Shown here: positions 7,389 to 16,464 of the stretch, one piece after another
Position numbering within the stretch: position 1 is the first letter of the stretch
Layout: each line of letters begins with the position of its first letter
Origin: Flavobacterium taihuense
GTDB lineage: Bacteria; Bacteroidota; Bacteroidia; Flavobacteriales; Flavobacteriaceae
Length of the DNA stretch: 34,795 nt
Assembly: GCF_019351435.1 (NCBI RefSeq)
Contig: NZ_JAHWYN010000027.1
Coordinates: 1-34,795 of the forward strand
Direction of reading: 5' to 3'
Made by a program: the position numbers and the translations under genes
The notes under the pieces: generated by a model
What the model saw: only the letters and a program-made list of their open reading frames with translations
Told to the model about the DNA's origin: nothing
Database searches by the model: none

Positions 7389-8312
7389 TTATTTCTTTTC
7401 GTTATTTGACTTACCTCTAATAATATTCAATTTTCTTGTCGGTATTTGATATGGTAACAAACCTGATTTCAACACAATCCTCTGACCTATATCACCTGCT
7501 GCAAAAGAAGCAAATCCCATACCTAAGCCTGAATATCCCTGACAATTCACAATATACAAGTCTCTCAATAATGGATAAGTTCCTTCGGCAAAATTATTTT
7601 GGGAAGGCGCATAATATCCATCTTTATTCAAACCTTTAACACTTAACACATTTATGTTATCAATAACTGAATTCATTGAAGCATTCGGTTGCGACAGCCA
7701 ATTTACTCCAACAACACCTATCATCCCATTATTTTCAGAAACAAATTTTAAAACTTCATTGTTAGTTTTAAAAGTATAAACATCTTTATCTGCCAATCCA
7801 CTTAATCCTGCTAAATTGTTCATGTAATTCACAGTGCTTGAATTCGGATTATCAAATACTAATCCCTTAATTTTGGAACTTCTATCACCCTTCATAAAAT
7901 CAATAACTTCCTTCAAAGCAATCAAAGTATCATTATTAGATTTATTACATACAAAAGCTATGCCATCAGTCGCAAATTTAGTTATTTTAGGAACTATTTT
8001 GCGTTGTTCAAAAATATTTAACTCTTTTTTAGTTAAATTTCTTGCGATAACGACAATTGTCGCTTTTTTATTAAATAAAGCGTTTAAAACTTCAGATTCA
8101 GATTTAGAATTTAAAGTAAATTTCGCATCATATTTACTTTCAAAAACCATTACTTCATCCTCTACAATAGGGGTAACAGTTTCGTCAACAAAAATAGTCG
8201 CTTCACCTTTTAAAATTGTTTCTTTATTTGAAGTAGTATTTTCATTTTTTTTACAGTTAAAAAAAATGAAAATAACCAAAAATGAAAGTAAATAAATATT
8301 AAATCTAGACAT
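7389..8312 (-). CDS. PstS-like substrate-binding lipoprotein
   Basis: A 307-residue protein with a hydrophobic N-terminal segment ending FIFFNCKK; Cys20 is the likely lipid-anchored residue, although Asn before the Cys departs from the classic lipobox. The remainder resembles the PstS phosphate-binding fold: an early strand GEATIFVDETVTPIVEDEVMVF, a middle segment VVIARNLTKKEL, then GIAFVCNKSNND, SGLADKDVYTF and GMIGVVGVNWLS. No PstC, PstA or PstB genes are nearby. It lies in the Exb/Ton operon, 2 bases after the two-helix protein gene. Phosphate or phosphorylated compounds are candidate ligands by family only; the ligand is not shown by the sequence. Confidence 0.75.
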   Translation of the reverse strand: MSRFNIYLLSFLVIFIFFNCKKNENTTSNKETILKGEATIFVDETVTPIVEDEVMVFESKYDAKFTLNSKSESEVLNALFNKKATIVVIARNLTKKELNIFEQRKIVPKITKFATDGIAFVCNKSNNDTLIALKEVIDFMKGDRSSKIKGLVFDNPNSSTVNYMNNLAGLSGLADKDVYTFKTNNEVLKFVSENNGMIGVVGVNWLSQPNASMNSVIDNINVLSVKGLNKDGYYAPSQNNFAEGTYPLLRDLYIVNCQGYSGLGMGFASFAAGDIGQRIVLKSGLLPYQIPTRKLNIIRGKSNNEKK

Positions 8313-8314
8313 AA

Positions 8315-8545
8315 CTATTCATTATTAGCATTATATACGCGAAAAAATCGAATAACAGAATACACAATTAAAACAACTCCCAGAGCAATTCTATATTGCA
8401 TTTCCATAGCAAATGGAAACTTTTTCCAGAAAATGACCATCAGTCCCAAAAAAAAGTAGGCCGAAAAAACCAATATGGTTATAATAAGAAGAAATCGCTC
8501 AATAAGCGATTTCTTCTTCAAATTATTAAATAAATTATTTAACAT
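8315..8545 (-). CDS. Small two-helix membrane protein
   Basis: A 76-residue protein of unknown function. Two hydrophobic segments (about 17-36 and 48-65) are separated by a charged loop WKKFPFAMEMQYRI, so it is probably an inner-membrane hairpin. Its ATG overlaps the tonB stop codon by one base (TAATG), which implies translational coupling. The PstS-like gene begins 2 bases after its stop. Tight packing in the operon argues that it is a real gene and perhaps an accessory of the Ton complex, which is inference. I do not recognise a family. Confidence 0.75.
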   Translation of the reverse strand: MLNNLFNNLKKKSLIERFLLIITILVFSAYFFLGLMVIFWKKFPFAMEMQYRIALGVVLIVYSVIRFFRVYNANNE

Positions 8546-9342
8546 TATTCTGCCGATTGAATAGTAATTGGAAGAGAATACAATACCCTCACTTTTTTAC
8601 CATTTTGTTCACCAGGAAGCCATTTAGGGCATTTGCTTAAAACTCTAATTGCCTCTTTTCCTGTTCCATAACCAATATCCCTAACAACTTTGATATCTGT
8701 TAACGAACCATCTTTTTCAACAACAAAAGTAACATACACTTTACCTTTAAGACCTTCTTCTTCTGGAGCTTGATAATTTTTACCAACAAATTGGTAAAAC
8801 TTTTCAATACCACCTGGATATTCTGGCTTTTGCTCAATACCCGCTAAAGAGTGTACACTAGTGTCTTCCTCAATAACTTCTACAACCGGACCATTACCAA
8901 CTTCTTCAACAGTAAGTGGAGCATCTGGATCACCTTTGATAGTTTCAGCACCCGTCTTTTTGTCTTTGATATCATCCATTTTTGGTGGATCTTCAGTAAC
9001 ATCCTCCGCTTTTGCAACGACAGGTTTAACGAATTTAACCTGATCTTGTTTTGGTGGTGGTGGTGGTGGTGGAGCAAGATCTTTTACATCTTCAACTTTC
9101 TTCTTAGGCGGCAATTTTACAGCAGTAATCTTGATATCGGTATCAGCCTCTTCTCCTCCTTTTGGCAAGTAACTCGCTATAAGCGGAGCACTAACTGCCA
9201 GGCTAAAAAGAACACTACCAATGACAAGCGCTCGCATAGAAGTCTTACGATTCGATTTTCTTAGTTCGTAAGCACCATAAAGTTTATTACGCCCTTCGAA
9301 AACGATCTCAATCCATTGATTTTTTATTAAATCTAATTTCAT
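8545..9342 (-). CDS. tonB: Energy transducer TonB
   Basis: A 265-residue TonB protein, which carries proton-motive energy from ExbB/ExbD to TonB-dependent outer-membrane receptors. An N-terminal cytoplasmic stretch of about 35 residues (containing GRNKLYGAYELRK, common in Bacteroidota TonB) precedes one membrane helix (about 36-58). A periplasmic linker with seven consecutive prolines (near residue 91) follows, then a TonB C-terminal domain (about 170-263) with KPEYPGGIEKF, VEKDGSLTDIKVVRD and GKKVRVLYSLPITI. The proline run is encoded by a CCA/ACC-type triplet repeat near 9053-9071. It follows the second exbD by 34 bases. Confidence 0.93.
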   Translation of the reverse strand: MKLDLIKNQWIEIVFEGRNKLYGAYELRKSNRKTSMRALVIGSVLFSLAVSAPLIASYLPKGGEEADTDIKITAVKLPPKKKVEDVKDLAPPPPPPPKQDQVKFVKPVVAKAEDVTEDPPKMDDIKDKKTGAETIKGDPDAPLTVEEVGNGPVVEVIEEDTSVHSLAGIEQKPEYPGGIEKFYQFVGKNYQAPEEEGLKGKVYVTFVVEKDGSLTDIKVVRDIGYGTGKEAIRVLSKCPKWLPGEQNGKKVRVLYSLPITIQSAE

Positions 9343-9376
9343 TTTTTATAATTATTAGGTTATAAGTAAAAAAGAA

Positions 9377-9946
9377 TTATTTTTTTACTTCTAACAATTT
9401 TTGTTCCTCTGGTGAAAATTCAGGTACAATAGCATAAGATCCTGTAGCATTTACGCCAACAATAGCCATTTCATCCAAAACATCAACCAAATTGCGATAT
9501 GTTGATTTTTTACTTGGTTTAATGATTACAATCATACCATCTTTCGGTTTCCCTTTAGCGGTAGAATACGCAATTACCTTTTCCATTCTGTCAATTAATT
9601 CTTTACGAATTCCATCTTTACCATAAGAAAAATCTTTTGGAGCCGCAAGCGGTTTCTCCAACATTCCTACATAACGTACCAATTTTCCGTTTTCTCCAAG
9701 CAATAAAGTCATCGTACGATTCTCATCTACTTTAATATTGGTTTGAGGAGTATCATCTTTTTCTTTATCTGGCAACGTCAAATCCATGGATTGAGGTTTA
9801 GACAACGTAGTGGTAAGCATAAAGAACGTGATCAATAAGAAAGCCAAATCCACCATGGCAGTTAAATCTACCTTTGAGTTTTGTTTTTTACTTCTTACTT
9901 TGCCACCTTTTCCGCCTCCACCGTCGTCGGTATTTAATTCAGCCAT
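9377..9946 (-). CDS. exbD: ExbD/TolR family protein (second copy)
   Basis: A 189-residue inner-membrane protein that forms the proton channel of the Ton motor with ExbB. A short glycine-rich cytoplasmic N-terminus is followed by a single helix with the essential aspartate (D33 in LTAMVDLAFLLITFFML). A periplasmic domain follows, including MIVIIKPSKKSTYRNLVDVLDEMAI, the typical ExbD peptidoglycan/TonB-side fold. It lies 19 bases after the other exbD. The two ExbDs are clearly different proteins, not a recent duplication. Confidence 0.92.
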   Translation of the reverse strand: MAELNTDDGGGGKGGKVRSKKQNSKVDLTAMVDLAFLLITFFMLTTTLSKPQSMDLTLPDKEKDDTPQTNIKVDENRTMTLLLGENGKLVRYVGMLEKPLAAPKDFSYGKDGIRKELIDRMEKVIAYSTAKGKPKDGMIVIIKPSKKSTYRNLVDVLDEMAIVGVNATGSYAIVPEFSPEEQKLLEVKK

Positions 9947-9965
9947 TTTAGTGTGTCTTTTTTAA

Positions 9966-10589
9966 TTAAAAATTCTTTCCTCTTAAACCTGTAACCAAGT
10001 TAAAGCTATTGATTTTTTGATCTTGCAAAATATCCATTACTTGCTTGATTTCAGGATATTGCTCCTTAGCATCTCCTTTTATTGCAAATTGCAATTCTTT
10101 GTCATTAATTTCTATATTAGCTTTACGAGAATACAAAACCCAGTCTTTCAATTGGTTATCCAAAGAATCTTTGGGCACACCTGGCTGACCTGCTTTACTT
10201 CTGTCAGCTGCTTTCATATTCAAAATTGTTTTTAAATTTTGAATTGGCACGCCAAAACTTTCCATTAATGCAAATTCCTCTGACTCTTTTTCAGTAAAAG
10301 CAATATTGTATTTATCCGCCATAAATTCAAGTGCTTTTTTACGAACATCTTTCCCTTTTAGGTCAAAAAATACAGCTGTTTTTCCGTTTGCTTTACCAAT
10401 TGTCAAAGTTGACAAATTATCAGCCGGCAATTTTGTTTGCACAGTAGACTGTGGAGTATCAACTGGTAATACTTCAGGTGTTTTAGCAGTGGCAGTCAAA
10501 ATAAAGAACGTAAGCAAAAGAAACGCAACATCACACATCGCCGTCATATCGGTAGATGTGGACTTTTTTTTCATTTTTATTTTAGCCAT
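9966..10589 (-). CDS. exbD: ExbD/TolR family protein (first copy)
   Basis: A 207-residue ExbD. A basic cytoplasmic N-terminus (KIKMKKKS) leads into a helix with the channel aspartate D20 (TAMCDVAFLLLTFFIL). The periplasmic part is longer than in the neighbouring ExbD, with an extra segment between the helix and the C-terminal fold (about residues 80-140). The C-terminus contains LQFAIKGDAKEQYPEIKQVMDIL, characteristic of ExbD/TolR. It lies 42 bases downstream of exbB in the operon. Two different ExbDs per ExbB is a known Bacteroidota arrangement; whether they make a mixed dimer is inference. Confidence 0.92.
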   Translation of the reverse strand: MAKIKMKKKSTSTDMTAMCDVAFLLLTFFILTATAKTPEVLPVDTPQSTVQTKLPADNLSTLTIGKANGKTAVFFDLKGKDVRKKALEFMADKYNIAFTEKESEEFALMESFGVPIQNLKTILNMKAADRSKAGQPGVPKDSLDNQLKDWVLYSRKANIEINDKELQFAIKGDAKEQYPEIKQVMDILQDQKINSFNLVTGLRGKNF

Positions 10590-10631
10590 TATTTATGTCT
10601 ATTATTTTGATAAAAAATTATCAAAAATTAA

Positions 10632-11456
10632 TTATTGTTTTAAGCTACCTCTAAAGTGTCTGTAAGTATTTACAATTGTAGTTCCAGCCTCATCAATAGA
10701 ATAAGTTAAATCATCAATTTTTGAAGTAAAGAAGTTGTAAGCAACGATTGCAGAAATTGAAGTAGAGATACCTGTAGCCGTGTTAATCAAAGCCTCAGAG
10801 ATACCAACCGCAAGAGCAGCCTGATCTGGAGTTCCAGCAGAAGCCAAAGCACCAAACGCTTTAATCATCCCAGATACTGTTCCTAATAGACCTCCAAGTG
10901 TTCCTAAAGAAACTAAAGAAGAAATAATAGTCATATTTTTCTCCAACATTGGCATTTCAAGAGAAGTAACCTCTTCAATTTCTTTGTGTATTACTTCAGA
11001 AGCTTCTTCACTGTTGAATCCTTCTTTTTTAACATCTTGATATTTAACTAATGCAGATTTAATTGCATTTGCAACAGAACCTTGTTGTTTATCACATGTA
11101 GCGATAGCTCCATCGATATCTCCAGTTTTGATGCTTGTTTGAACTGTTTTCATGAATTTATCTAAATTTCCTTTACCAGCAGCTTTTGCAATAACAAAAA
11201 ATCTTTCAATAGAAAACACAATAACCATTAATAACATACCTAACAATACAGGTACTATAAATCCTCCTTTATAAACTTGACCTAATGTATTAAGTGGGTG
11301 CCCTTTTTCAATATCCCCTCCTTCAAAATTCGTAGGATCTCCCATTACCTGAGACCAGATCAACCAACCTACAAATACACATAATGCAATAATAATCCCT
11401 GAAACCATTCCTCCACCGTTTGAAGTGCTTTCTTTTTTAACTTTAACGTTTGCCAT
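10632..11456 (-). CDS. exbB: ExbB/TolQ/MotA family proton channel protein
   Basis: A 274-residue inner-membrane protein forming the pentameric ring of the Ton motor. Membrane helices are at about 17-36, 68-90, 177-203 and 220-245. The diagnostic motif TLGGLLGTVSGMI lies in the third, and GISTSISAIVAYNFF in the last. The extra N-terminal helix before the usual three is common in Bacteroidota ExbB. First gene of the operon running to 5695, with a consensus -7 box 53 bases upstream. Confidence 0.93.
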   Translation of the reverse strand: MANVKVKKESTSNGGGMVSGIIIALCVFVGWLIWSQVMGDPTNFEGGDIEKGHPLNTLGQVYKGGFIVPVLLGMLLMVIVFSIERFFVIAKAAGKGNLDKFMKTVQTSIKTGDIDGAIATCDKQQGSVANAIKSALVKYQDVKKEGFNSEEASEVIHKEIEEVTSLEMPMLEKNMTIISSLVSLGTLGGLLGTVSGMIKAFGALASAGTPDQAALAVGISEALINTATGISTSISAIVAYNFFTSKIDDLTYSIDEAGTTIVNTYRHFRGSLKQ

Positions 11457-11822
11457 TTTTTTAAATTTTAAATATTTATTTTTAGTTTTAATAAACTTGT
11501 ACTAGGAGCAAATTTAATTTTTTAGTTGAAATAAAAAAACTTTTTTTTAAGTAATCTTACAATTTATTTTATTACCAAAACAGAACTATAACGTTTTTTA
11601 AGAATAAATGAACATTTTTTTTAATAATACTTTCCAAATATTTCTAAAAAAAAACGATTTTAAGCATTCTTAATATTTTTATTCAAAAAAGCACTTAAAA
11701 CAAAAAACACATAAATCTGTGAAATCAGCAATTTTTTGTGATATTATATTACAGAAAACCCCTAATTATTTGATTTGATAAAAATTTAATAACTTGCAGT
11801 AGATTTTAAAAACCCTCTAAAA
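11457..11822. promoter_or_regulatory. Divergent promoter region between exbB and the HerA-like gene
   Basis: A very AT-rich gap with no gene. For exbB, TAAATTTG on the minus strand (11516 to 11509) matches the Bacteroidota -7 box; no TTG is at the normal -33 spacing. For the HerA-like gene, TAGATTTT at 11800-11807 is one base off the consensus, with a TTG at 11775-11777 (22-base spacer), so it is a weaker candidate. I see no strong hairpins or repeats between them. Confidence 0.5.
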
Positions 11823-13331
11823 ATGAGCAGAAAAGAAAATTTTATTCAACAAATAAATACTGGCTACCTATCCCAAGGTGAAAGCCTTACCTTGGGCGGA
11901 GCCATTCTTGATGGGGAAGCACTGCCTGACACTTACGTGAAAATTCCATTAAAAACATTAAACCGTCATGGATTGATTGCAGGCGCTACCGGGACTGGAA
12001 AAACAAAGACAATCCAAGTGCTTTCTGAACAACTATCATCATTTGGCATTCCCGTTTTAATGATGGATATAAAAGGGGATTTTAGTGGCATCGCAAAAGA
12101 AGGCGAAGAAAAAGACTTTATAAAGGAACGCCATGCCAAATTGAATCTACCCTACGCTACATCGAGTTTCCCCGTTGAATTAATGACACTTTCAAAGCAA
12201 GAGGGAGTTCGACTTCGCTCGACAGTTTCAGAATTTGGACCTGTTCTTTTTTCCAGAATCTTAGATTTAAATGATACTCAAGCGGGAGTAGTTTCGGTAA
12301 TATTTAAATATTGTGATGACAATAAAATGCCTTTATTAGATTTAAAAGACATTAAAAAGGTCATTAATTTTATAACTGATGAAGGAAAAGACGAAATTGA
12401 AGAAAGCTATGGCAAGATATCAACTTCTACCACTGGAACCATTCTAAGAAAAATAATTGAGCTCGAACAGCAAGGAGCCGATTTGTTTTTTGGAGAAATG
12501 TCTTTTGAAATTGATGATTTGTTGCGAATTGACGAAAACGGAAAAGGATACATTAACATCATACGTTTAACAGACATTCAAGACAAACCTAAATTATTCT
12601 CCACTTTTATGCTGAGCTTGTTAGCCGAAATATACCAACAAATGCCCGAAAAAGGAGATGCCAATCAACCAGAGTTAGTGATTTTCATAGACGAAGCCCA
12701 TCTTCTCTTTAATGAAGCCAGCAAAGCATTATTGGAACAAATAGAGACTATTGTAAAATTAATTCGTTCCAAAGGAATTGGTGTTTATTTTATCACCCAA
12801 AATCCAATGGACATTCCAAGTGGCGTTTTGGCACAACTGGGATTGAAGATACAACACGCTTTAAGAGCCTTTACAGCGAACGACAGACAAGCAATCAAAC
12901 AATCGGCAGACAATTACCCAACCTCCGAATATTACAAAACTGACGAAGTCTTGACTAGTCTAGGAATTGGAGAAGCTTTCGTAACCGCTTTGAGCGAAAA
13001 GGGAATTCCGACCCCTCTAGTAGCCACTATGATGCGAGCTCCCATGAGTCGAATGGATGTTTTGACAGATGCAGAAATTCAAGAAATTAATTCTAAATCT
13101 AAATTAGTCAAAAAATACAGTGAAGTCATTGACCGCGAAAGCGCCTATGAAATGCTTACCAAAAAAATTGAATCCGCTCAAGAACAAGTCGCGGTTGAAC
13201 AAGAAAAAAAACAGGAAAGCAGCGAACCTAGTACGGCAAGCGTTGTTACAAAATCGGTATTAAAAGTCGTTACCAGTGCCTCTTTTATTAGAGGAGCATT
13301 TGGAATATTGTCTAAAATACTCAAGAAATAA
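11823..13331 (+). CDS. HerA-like ATPase (DUF853 family)
   Basis: A 502-residue P-loop ATPase of the HerA/FtsK superfamily, DUF853 (YjgR-like) branch. Walker A GATGTGKT is at residues 54-61 and Walker B LVIFIDEAH at 285-293 with D290 and E291. A sensor-like FITQNP follows near 325. The C-terminal 60 residues include a charged stretch and a hydrophobic tail. HerA itself pumps or resects DNA with the nuclease NurA, but no NurA-like gene is adjacent, and DUF853 proteins have no settled role. It is followed after 23 bases by a small lipoprotein gene, possibly cotranscribed. A novel function should not be assumed. Confidence 0.88.
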   Translation: MSRKENFIQQINTGYLSQGESLTLGGAILDGEALPDTYVKIPLKTLNRHGLIAGATGTGKTKTIQVLSEQLSSFGIPVLMMDIKGDFSGIAKEGEEKDFIKERHAKLNLPYATSSFPVELMTLSKQEGVRLRSTVSEFGPVLFSRILDLNDTQAGVVSVIFKYCDDNKMPLLDLKDIKKVINFITDEGKDEIEESYGKISTSTTGTILRKIIELEQQGADLFFGEMSFEIDDLLRIDENGKGYINIIRLTDIQDKPKLFSTFMLSLLAEIYQQMPEKGDANQPELVIFIDEAHLLFNEASKALLEQIETIVKLIRSKGIGVYFITQNPMDIPSGVLAQLGLKIQHALRAFTANDRQAIKQSADNYPTSEYYKTDEVLTSLGIGEAFVTALSEKGIPTPLVATMMRAPMSRMDVLTDAEIQEINSKSKLVKKYSEVIDRESAYEMLTKKIESAQEQVAVEQEKKQESSEPSTASVVTKSVLKVVTSASFIRGAFGILSKILKK

Positions 13332-13354
13332 AAAAACATAAAAACAACTTTATA

Positions 13355-13801
13355 ATGAAAAACACCTTCGGACTATTTATTTTTCTCAGCGTTTTAAGCG
13401 GATGTTCGCCAAAATCAGAAACAAAAAACTTAACGTATGTCAAGTTAGAAATTATTCAAACAGAAAAAAACTTTGAAAAGTTAGTCGCAGAAAAAGGAAT
13501 AGCCGAAGGCTTTTATCAATTTGCCGATTCTAATGCCGTTATCAAAAGAGAACACGATACCTTAATTATTGGCAAAAACAATATTAAAAATTATTATCTA
13601 CACTCAAAACACTTAGATGCATCAGTTACATGGACTCCTGATGCTGTAAGCGTTTCAGATGCAGGCGATATGGCATCCAGTTATGGCAAATATGTTTGGA
13701 CTTTTAAAGATGCTTCGGGCAAGGAACAAGTTTTAAAAGGAATTTTTCATACGGTCTGGAAGAAACAAAAAGACGGTTCCTGGAAATACATTTGGGATTA
13801 A
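13355..13801 (+). CDS. Small lipoprotein with a DUF4440/NTF2-like fold
   Basis: A 148-residue predicted lipoprotein. The signal segment LFIFLSVLSGC ends in a classic lipobox (LSGC, Cys17). The remainder resembles SnoaL/DUF4440 domains: an opening helix with EKNFEKLVAEKGIAEGFYQF, then strands such as ASSYGKYVWTFKD and a closing VWKKQKDGSWKYIWD, which is characteristic. Function unknown. It lies 23 bases after the HerA-like gene and only 2 bases from the convergent penicillin acylase stop, with no terminator hairpin visible between them. Confidence 0.8.
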   Translation: MKNTFGLFIFLSVLSGCSPKSETKNLTYVKLEIIQTEKNFEKLVAEKGIAEGFYQFADSNAVIKREHDTLIIGKNNIKNYYLHSKHLDASVTWTPDAVSVSDAGDMASSYGKYVWTFKDASGKEQVLKGIFHTVWKKQKDGSWKYIWD

Positions 13802-13803
13802 TC

Positions 13804-16194
13804 TTAATTTTTTTGAGGGTAAAAAACCAGCTTTGTGGAAGATTGCATAATTTCATTTTTATTCAATCTCATTTTTCTGAACTTCCCAGCATTATATAAT
13901 TCTGCTTGATCCGCATAATGGGAACTAAACGGATTTCCAGACTGTCCAGTCGGAAGAATTCCCCAACTGTTTTCAATATCTGAAAAGTCAATAACTCTTC
14001 GGCTTGAAGGACCTCCTTTTACTTTGTAAAATCCATCTTCGACAAAATCAAAAAATTGATTATTTATCACCTCGGTAGATCCGGGAACTTCAAAAGGACC
14101 AACATTAAAAAATGATCTAAATAGTGCTAATTTCCCTATTGGATGCTGATATTCTACTGTGTGAACTTTTTCCCATTTCCAGTCCGAAAGCGAATTACCC
14201 AATTGTTTCTCTAAAGCAGATATTGCTTCTTCAAATGATTTTGCCAAAATTTGACTTCTGCCCTCTTTTATATTTTTGGTTTTAAGATCATCCCACCATG
14301 GAGAATTTTCGCTTGAGATTTGTCTGGCGACAATTTGCTTCATAATATGAGTTCCTAAAAATTGTTTGAACCCTTCGTTACCCAATTCATCCTGAAAAGT
14401 ATTTTTCAGATACAAATAAATCCATTTATTATAGATTGTTGGAGCTACATCATTCAAATTATTGGAACCATTCCATGATTTCAAAATATGAATTGCTTCG
14501 TTTTCTGTTTTGGAAAGTGTTTTTAAATTTAAATTCGATATTAACTTTTTTACAACTTCCGGAGCAACTATGGAAGTATTATCCGTAATCATTTCACTTA
14601 CTGAATTCTGTTCCCAATCCGATTTTGAATCTAATAATTGAGTAATTCTTTTGGCTCTATCTTCGGGGAGATAATAACCCGGATACGCAAAACCATCAAT
14701 TGGTTCCGGCTGATTATTTGCCGAGTAAACGTAATTCCAATCTGGATTGACTGCTGAGGGATTTTTGGAGAAATCTAAATACTCAAGACTGTCATCTTTC
14801 CCATTGACACCATCAAGTATAAAATTGGTATTTACGCCATTATTATGTTTATACAATTTTCCGGATGCCCACCAGCCCACATTCCCTTTGGCATCGCCAT
14901 ACATTACATTCAGTCCAGGCGCAGCAATAAGCGCAACGCCTTTTTGAAAATCAGACATTGATTTAGAATGCGAAATAGCATAAATTGCCTCAATACTATG
15001 AATGGTTTGCTGCGTATAAATCCAAGACATTGCCACTGGCTTGTCACTTTTCAAACCTGCTAATAAATCATTCATGATAGGGCCATGCTGACTTACTTTT
15101 ATATTCAAAATTACATCTGACGAATCTTTAACTTTTATCGTTTTCTTCCTGATCCCATAATTCTGGAATCCTGTTTTTGTTTGATATTGATTGCTGTTTT
15201 TCGGATTATTTGTTTCTTGATAAAAATCGACATCATCATTTTCAAACATTGTTAAACCATAAGCGTAATCCCGGTTGTGGCCTAACAAAGGAAAAGGGGC
15301 TCCTGCCAAATAGCATCCGTACAATTCGAAATCGGGAGTTTCTAAATGAGCTTCATACCAAGTTCCCGGTTGCGAGAATCCAATATGTGGATCGTTAGCA
15401 AAAATCACTTTTTTGCTTTTTGTCTTTTGCGGAGCGATAACCCAACTGTTACTACCCACAAAAGGAGCTACAGGTGATCGATCTAAAAGTGATGCTATTG
15501 ATTGAGAAATAGCTGCATATTCTTGCTGTTTTTGTTTTGCACCTTTAATTTGCGTGGTATTAAAATTTCCATCCAAACCAAAATCTTTCAGATAATCCAT
15601 TCCGTACTTATTTCGAATATCAGTTAGTAAGGGATCCGTTTTTTGAGCCATTGCAAAACTAAAAGACATGTATCCAAAAATATTATATACATCTTGAATG
15701 GTGAATTTTTGCTTTTTAATTCCTAGCAGTTGAAACTCTACTGGAGTTACACCTTCCTCAACATATTGATTAATTCCATCGAGATAAGCCATTGTCAATT
15801 GATAGGCTGGACTCTTTTTATCCAAATTCGCAATTGCTTTTTGAGATGCTTCTTCAATTCCTAAACCCACAAAAAAGGTATCATTCTTTAATGCCACAGA
15901 ACCAAATATGTCGGATAAACGTCCAGGAACTATCCTCCTAAGCAATTCCATTTGCCATAATCGGTCTTGCGCATGAACATATCCAAGAGCAACCATCGCA
16001 TCTTTTGCATTTTCAGCATAAATATGAGGCACACCAAATTCATCAAAATAAACGGTGGTTTGATCTTTAATATTTTTTAAATAAAGCTCCCCTTCATATT
16101 TTGGCTTTTGACTGTACCGATAAATAAAAAATACTGATAATAAAGCAATTAGCAAAAAAATAAAAACAAACAGAATTCTTTTTAGTAATCTCAT
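13804..16194 (-). CDS. Penicillin acylase family protein (Ntn hydrolase)
   Basis: A large periplasmic amidohydrolase of the penicillin G acylase/acyl-homoserine-lactone acylase family, 796 residues from the ATG at 16194. An N-terminal hydrophobic anchor (about 5-25) is followed by the alpha-subunit region with VPHIYAENAKDAMVALGYVHAQDRLWQME. The maturation site is in VGSNSWVIA: the Ser of SNSW (residue 248 from this start) becomes the catalytic N-terminal nucleophile of the beta chain. FANDPHIGFSQPGTWYEAHL and GHNRDYAYGLT follow as expected. An in-frame ATG at 16221 lies upstream of the likely -7 box's transcript start, so 16194 is preferred. The natural substrate is unknown. Confidence 0.9.
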   Translation of the reverse strand: MRLLKRILFVFIFLLIALLSVFFIYRYSQKPKYEGELYLKNIKDQTTVYFDEFGVPHIYAENAKDAMVALGYVHAQDRLWQMELLRRIVPGRLSDIFGSVALKNDTFFVGLGIEEASQKAIANLDKKSPAYQLTMAYLDGINQYVEEGVTPVEFQLLGIKKQKFTIQDVYNIFGYMSFSFAMAQKTDPLLTDIRNKYGMDYLKDFGLDGNFNTTQIKGAKQKQQEYAAISQSIASLLDRSPVAPFVGSNSWVIAPQKTKSKKVIFANDPHIGFSQPGTWYEAHLETPDFELYGCYLAGAPFPLLGHNRDYAYGLTMFENDDVDFYQETNNPKNSNQYQTKTGFQNYGIRKKTIKVKDSSDVILNIKVSQHGPIMNDLLAGLKSDKPVAMSWIYTQQTIHSIEAIYAISHSKSMSDFQKGVALIAAPGLNVMYGDAKGNVGWWASGKLYKHNNGVNTNFILDGVNGKDDSLEYLDFSKNPSAVNPDWNYVYSANNQPEPIDGFAYPGYYLPEDRAKRITQLLDSKSDWEQNSVSEMITDNTSIVAPEVVKKLISNLNLKTLSKTENEAIHILKSWNGSNNLNDVAPTIYNKWIYLYLKNTFQDELGNEGFKQFLGTHIMKQIVARQISSENSPWWDDLKTKNIKEGRSQILAKSFEEAISALEKQLGNSLSDWKWEKVHTVEYQHPIGKLALFRSFFNVGPFEVPGSTEVINNQFFDFVEDGFYKVKGGPSSRRVIDFSDIENSWGILPTGQSGNPFSSHYADQAELYNAGKFRKMRLNKNEIMQSSTKLVFYPQKN

Positions 16195-16218
16195 TGGAAG
16201 TATTTTTAATAGGCATCT

Positions 16219-16226
16219 CAAACTTA
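16219..16226 (-). promoter_or_regulatory. -7 promoter box for the penicillin acylase gene
   Basis: TAAGTTTG on the minus strand matches TAnnTTTG. Transcription would begin near 16212, leaving about 18 bases before the ATG at 16194. No normal -33 TTG is visible. Confidence 0.45.
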
Positions 16227-16440
16227 TGCAAAAATCAACATATTTTATACCCTAATTTTAAAAAACACATTTAAAAAAGGGATTATTTTTATCAAATACG
16301 AATAAACACAATCGTTATCAATTTTGCCATTATTATTAATTTTTTATTACATAACAAAGAATAAGTATGAAATACATCAAAATTAACAGCATAAATTGAG
16401 ATTTTTACAATTAATTTCGCATGATTCAACATCAGTTCAT

Positions 16441-16448
16441 TATATTTG
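16441..16448 (+). promoter_or_regulatory. -7 promoter box for the flavin reductase gene
   Basis: TATATTTG matches TAnnTTTG exactly and lies 16 bases before the ATG at 16465. It decides the start: the longer frame opening at 16396 would begin upstream of the promoter. No -33 TTG at the normal spacing. Confidence 0.55.
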
Positions 16449-16464
16449 TTTAAATTTAAAAATC

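Noticed and set aside
9051..9072. Run of GGT/ACC triplets in tonB considered as a frameshift-prone microsatellite
   Set aside because: Changes in triplet number keep the frame and only alter the length of the proline linker, which is a normal TonB feature.
11823..13801. HerA-like ATPase considered as part of an antiphage or DNA-end processing system
   Set aside because: There is no NurA, SIR2 or other nuclease partner next to it; its neighbour is a small NTF2-like lipoprotein. DUF853 proteins occur widely outside defence loci.
16396..16464. Upstream start of the flavin reductase at 16396
   Set aside because: A consensus -7 box at 16441-16448 lies downstream of that start, so it would not be transcribed. 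ATG 16465 fits family N-termini.
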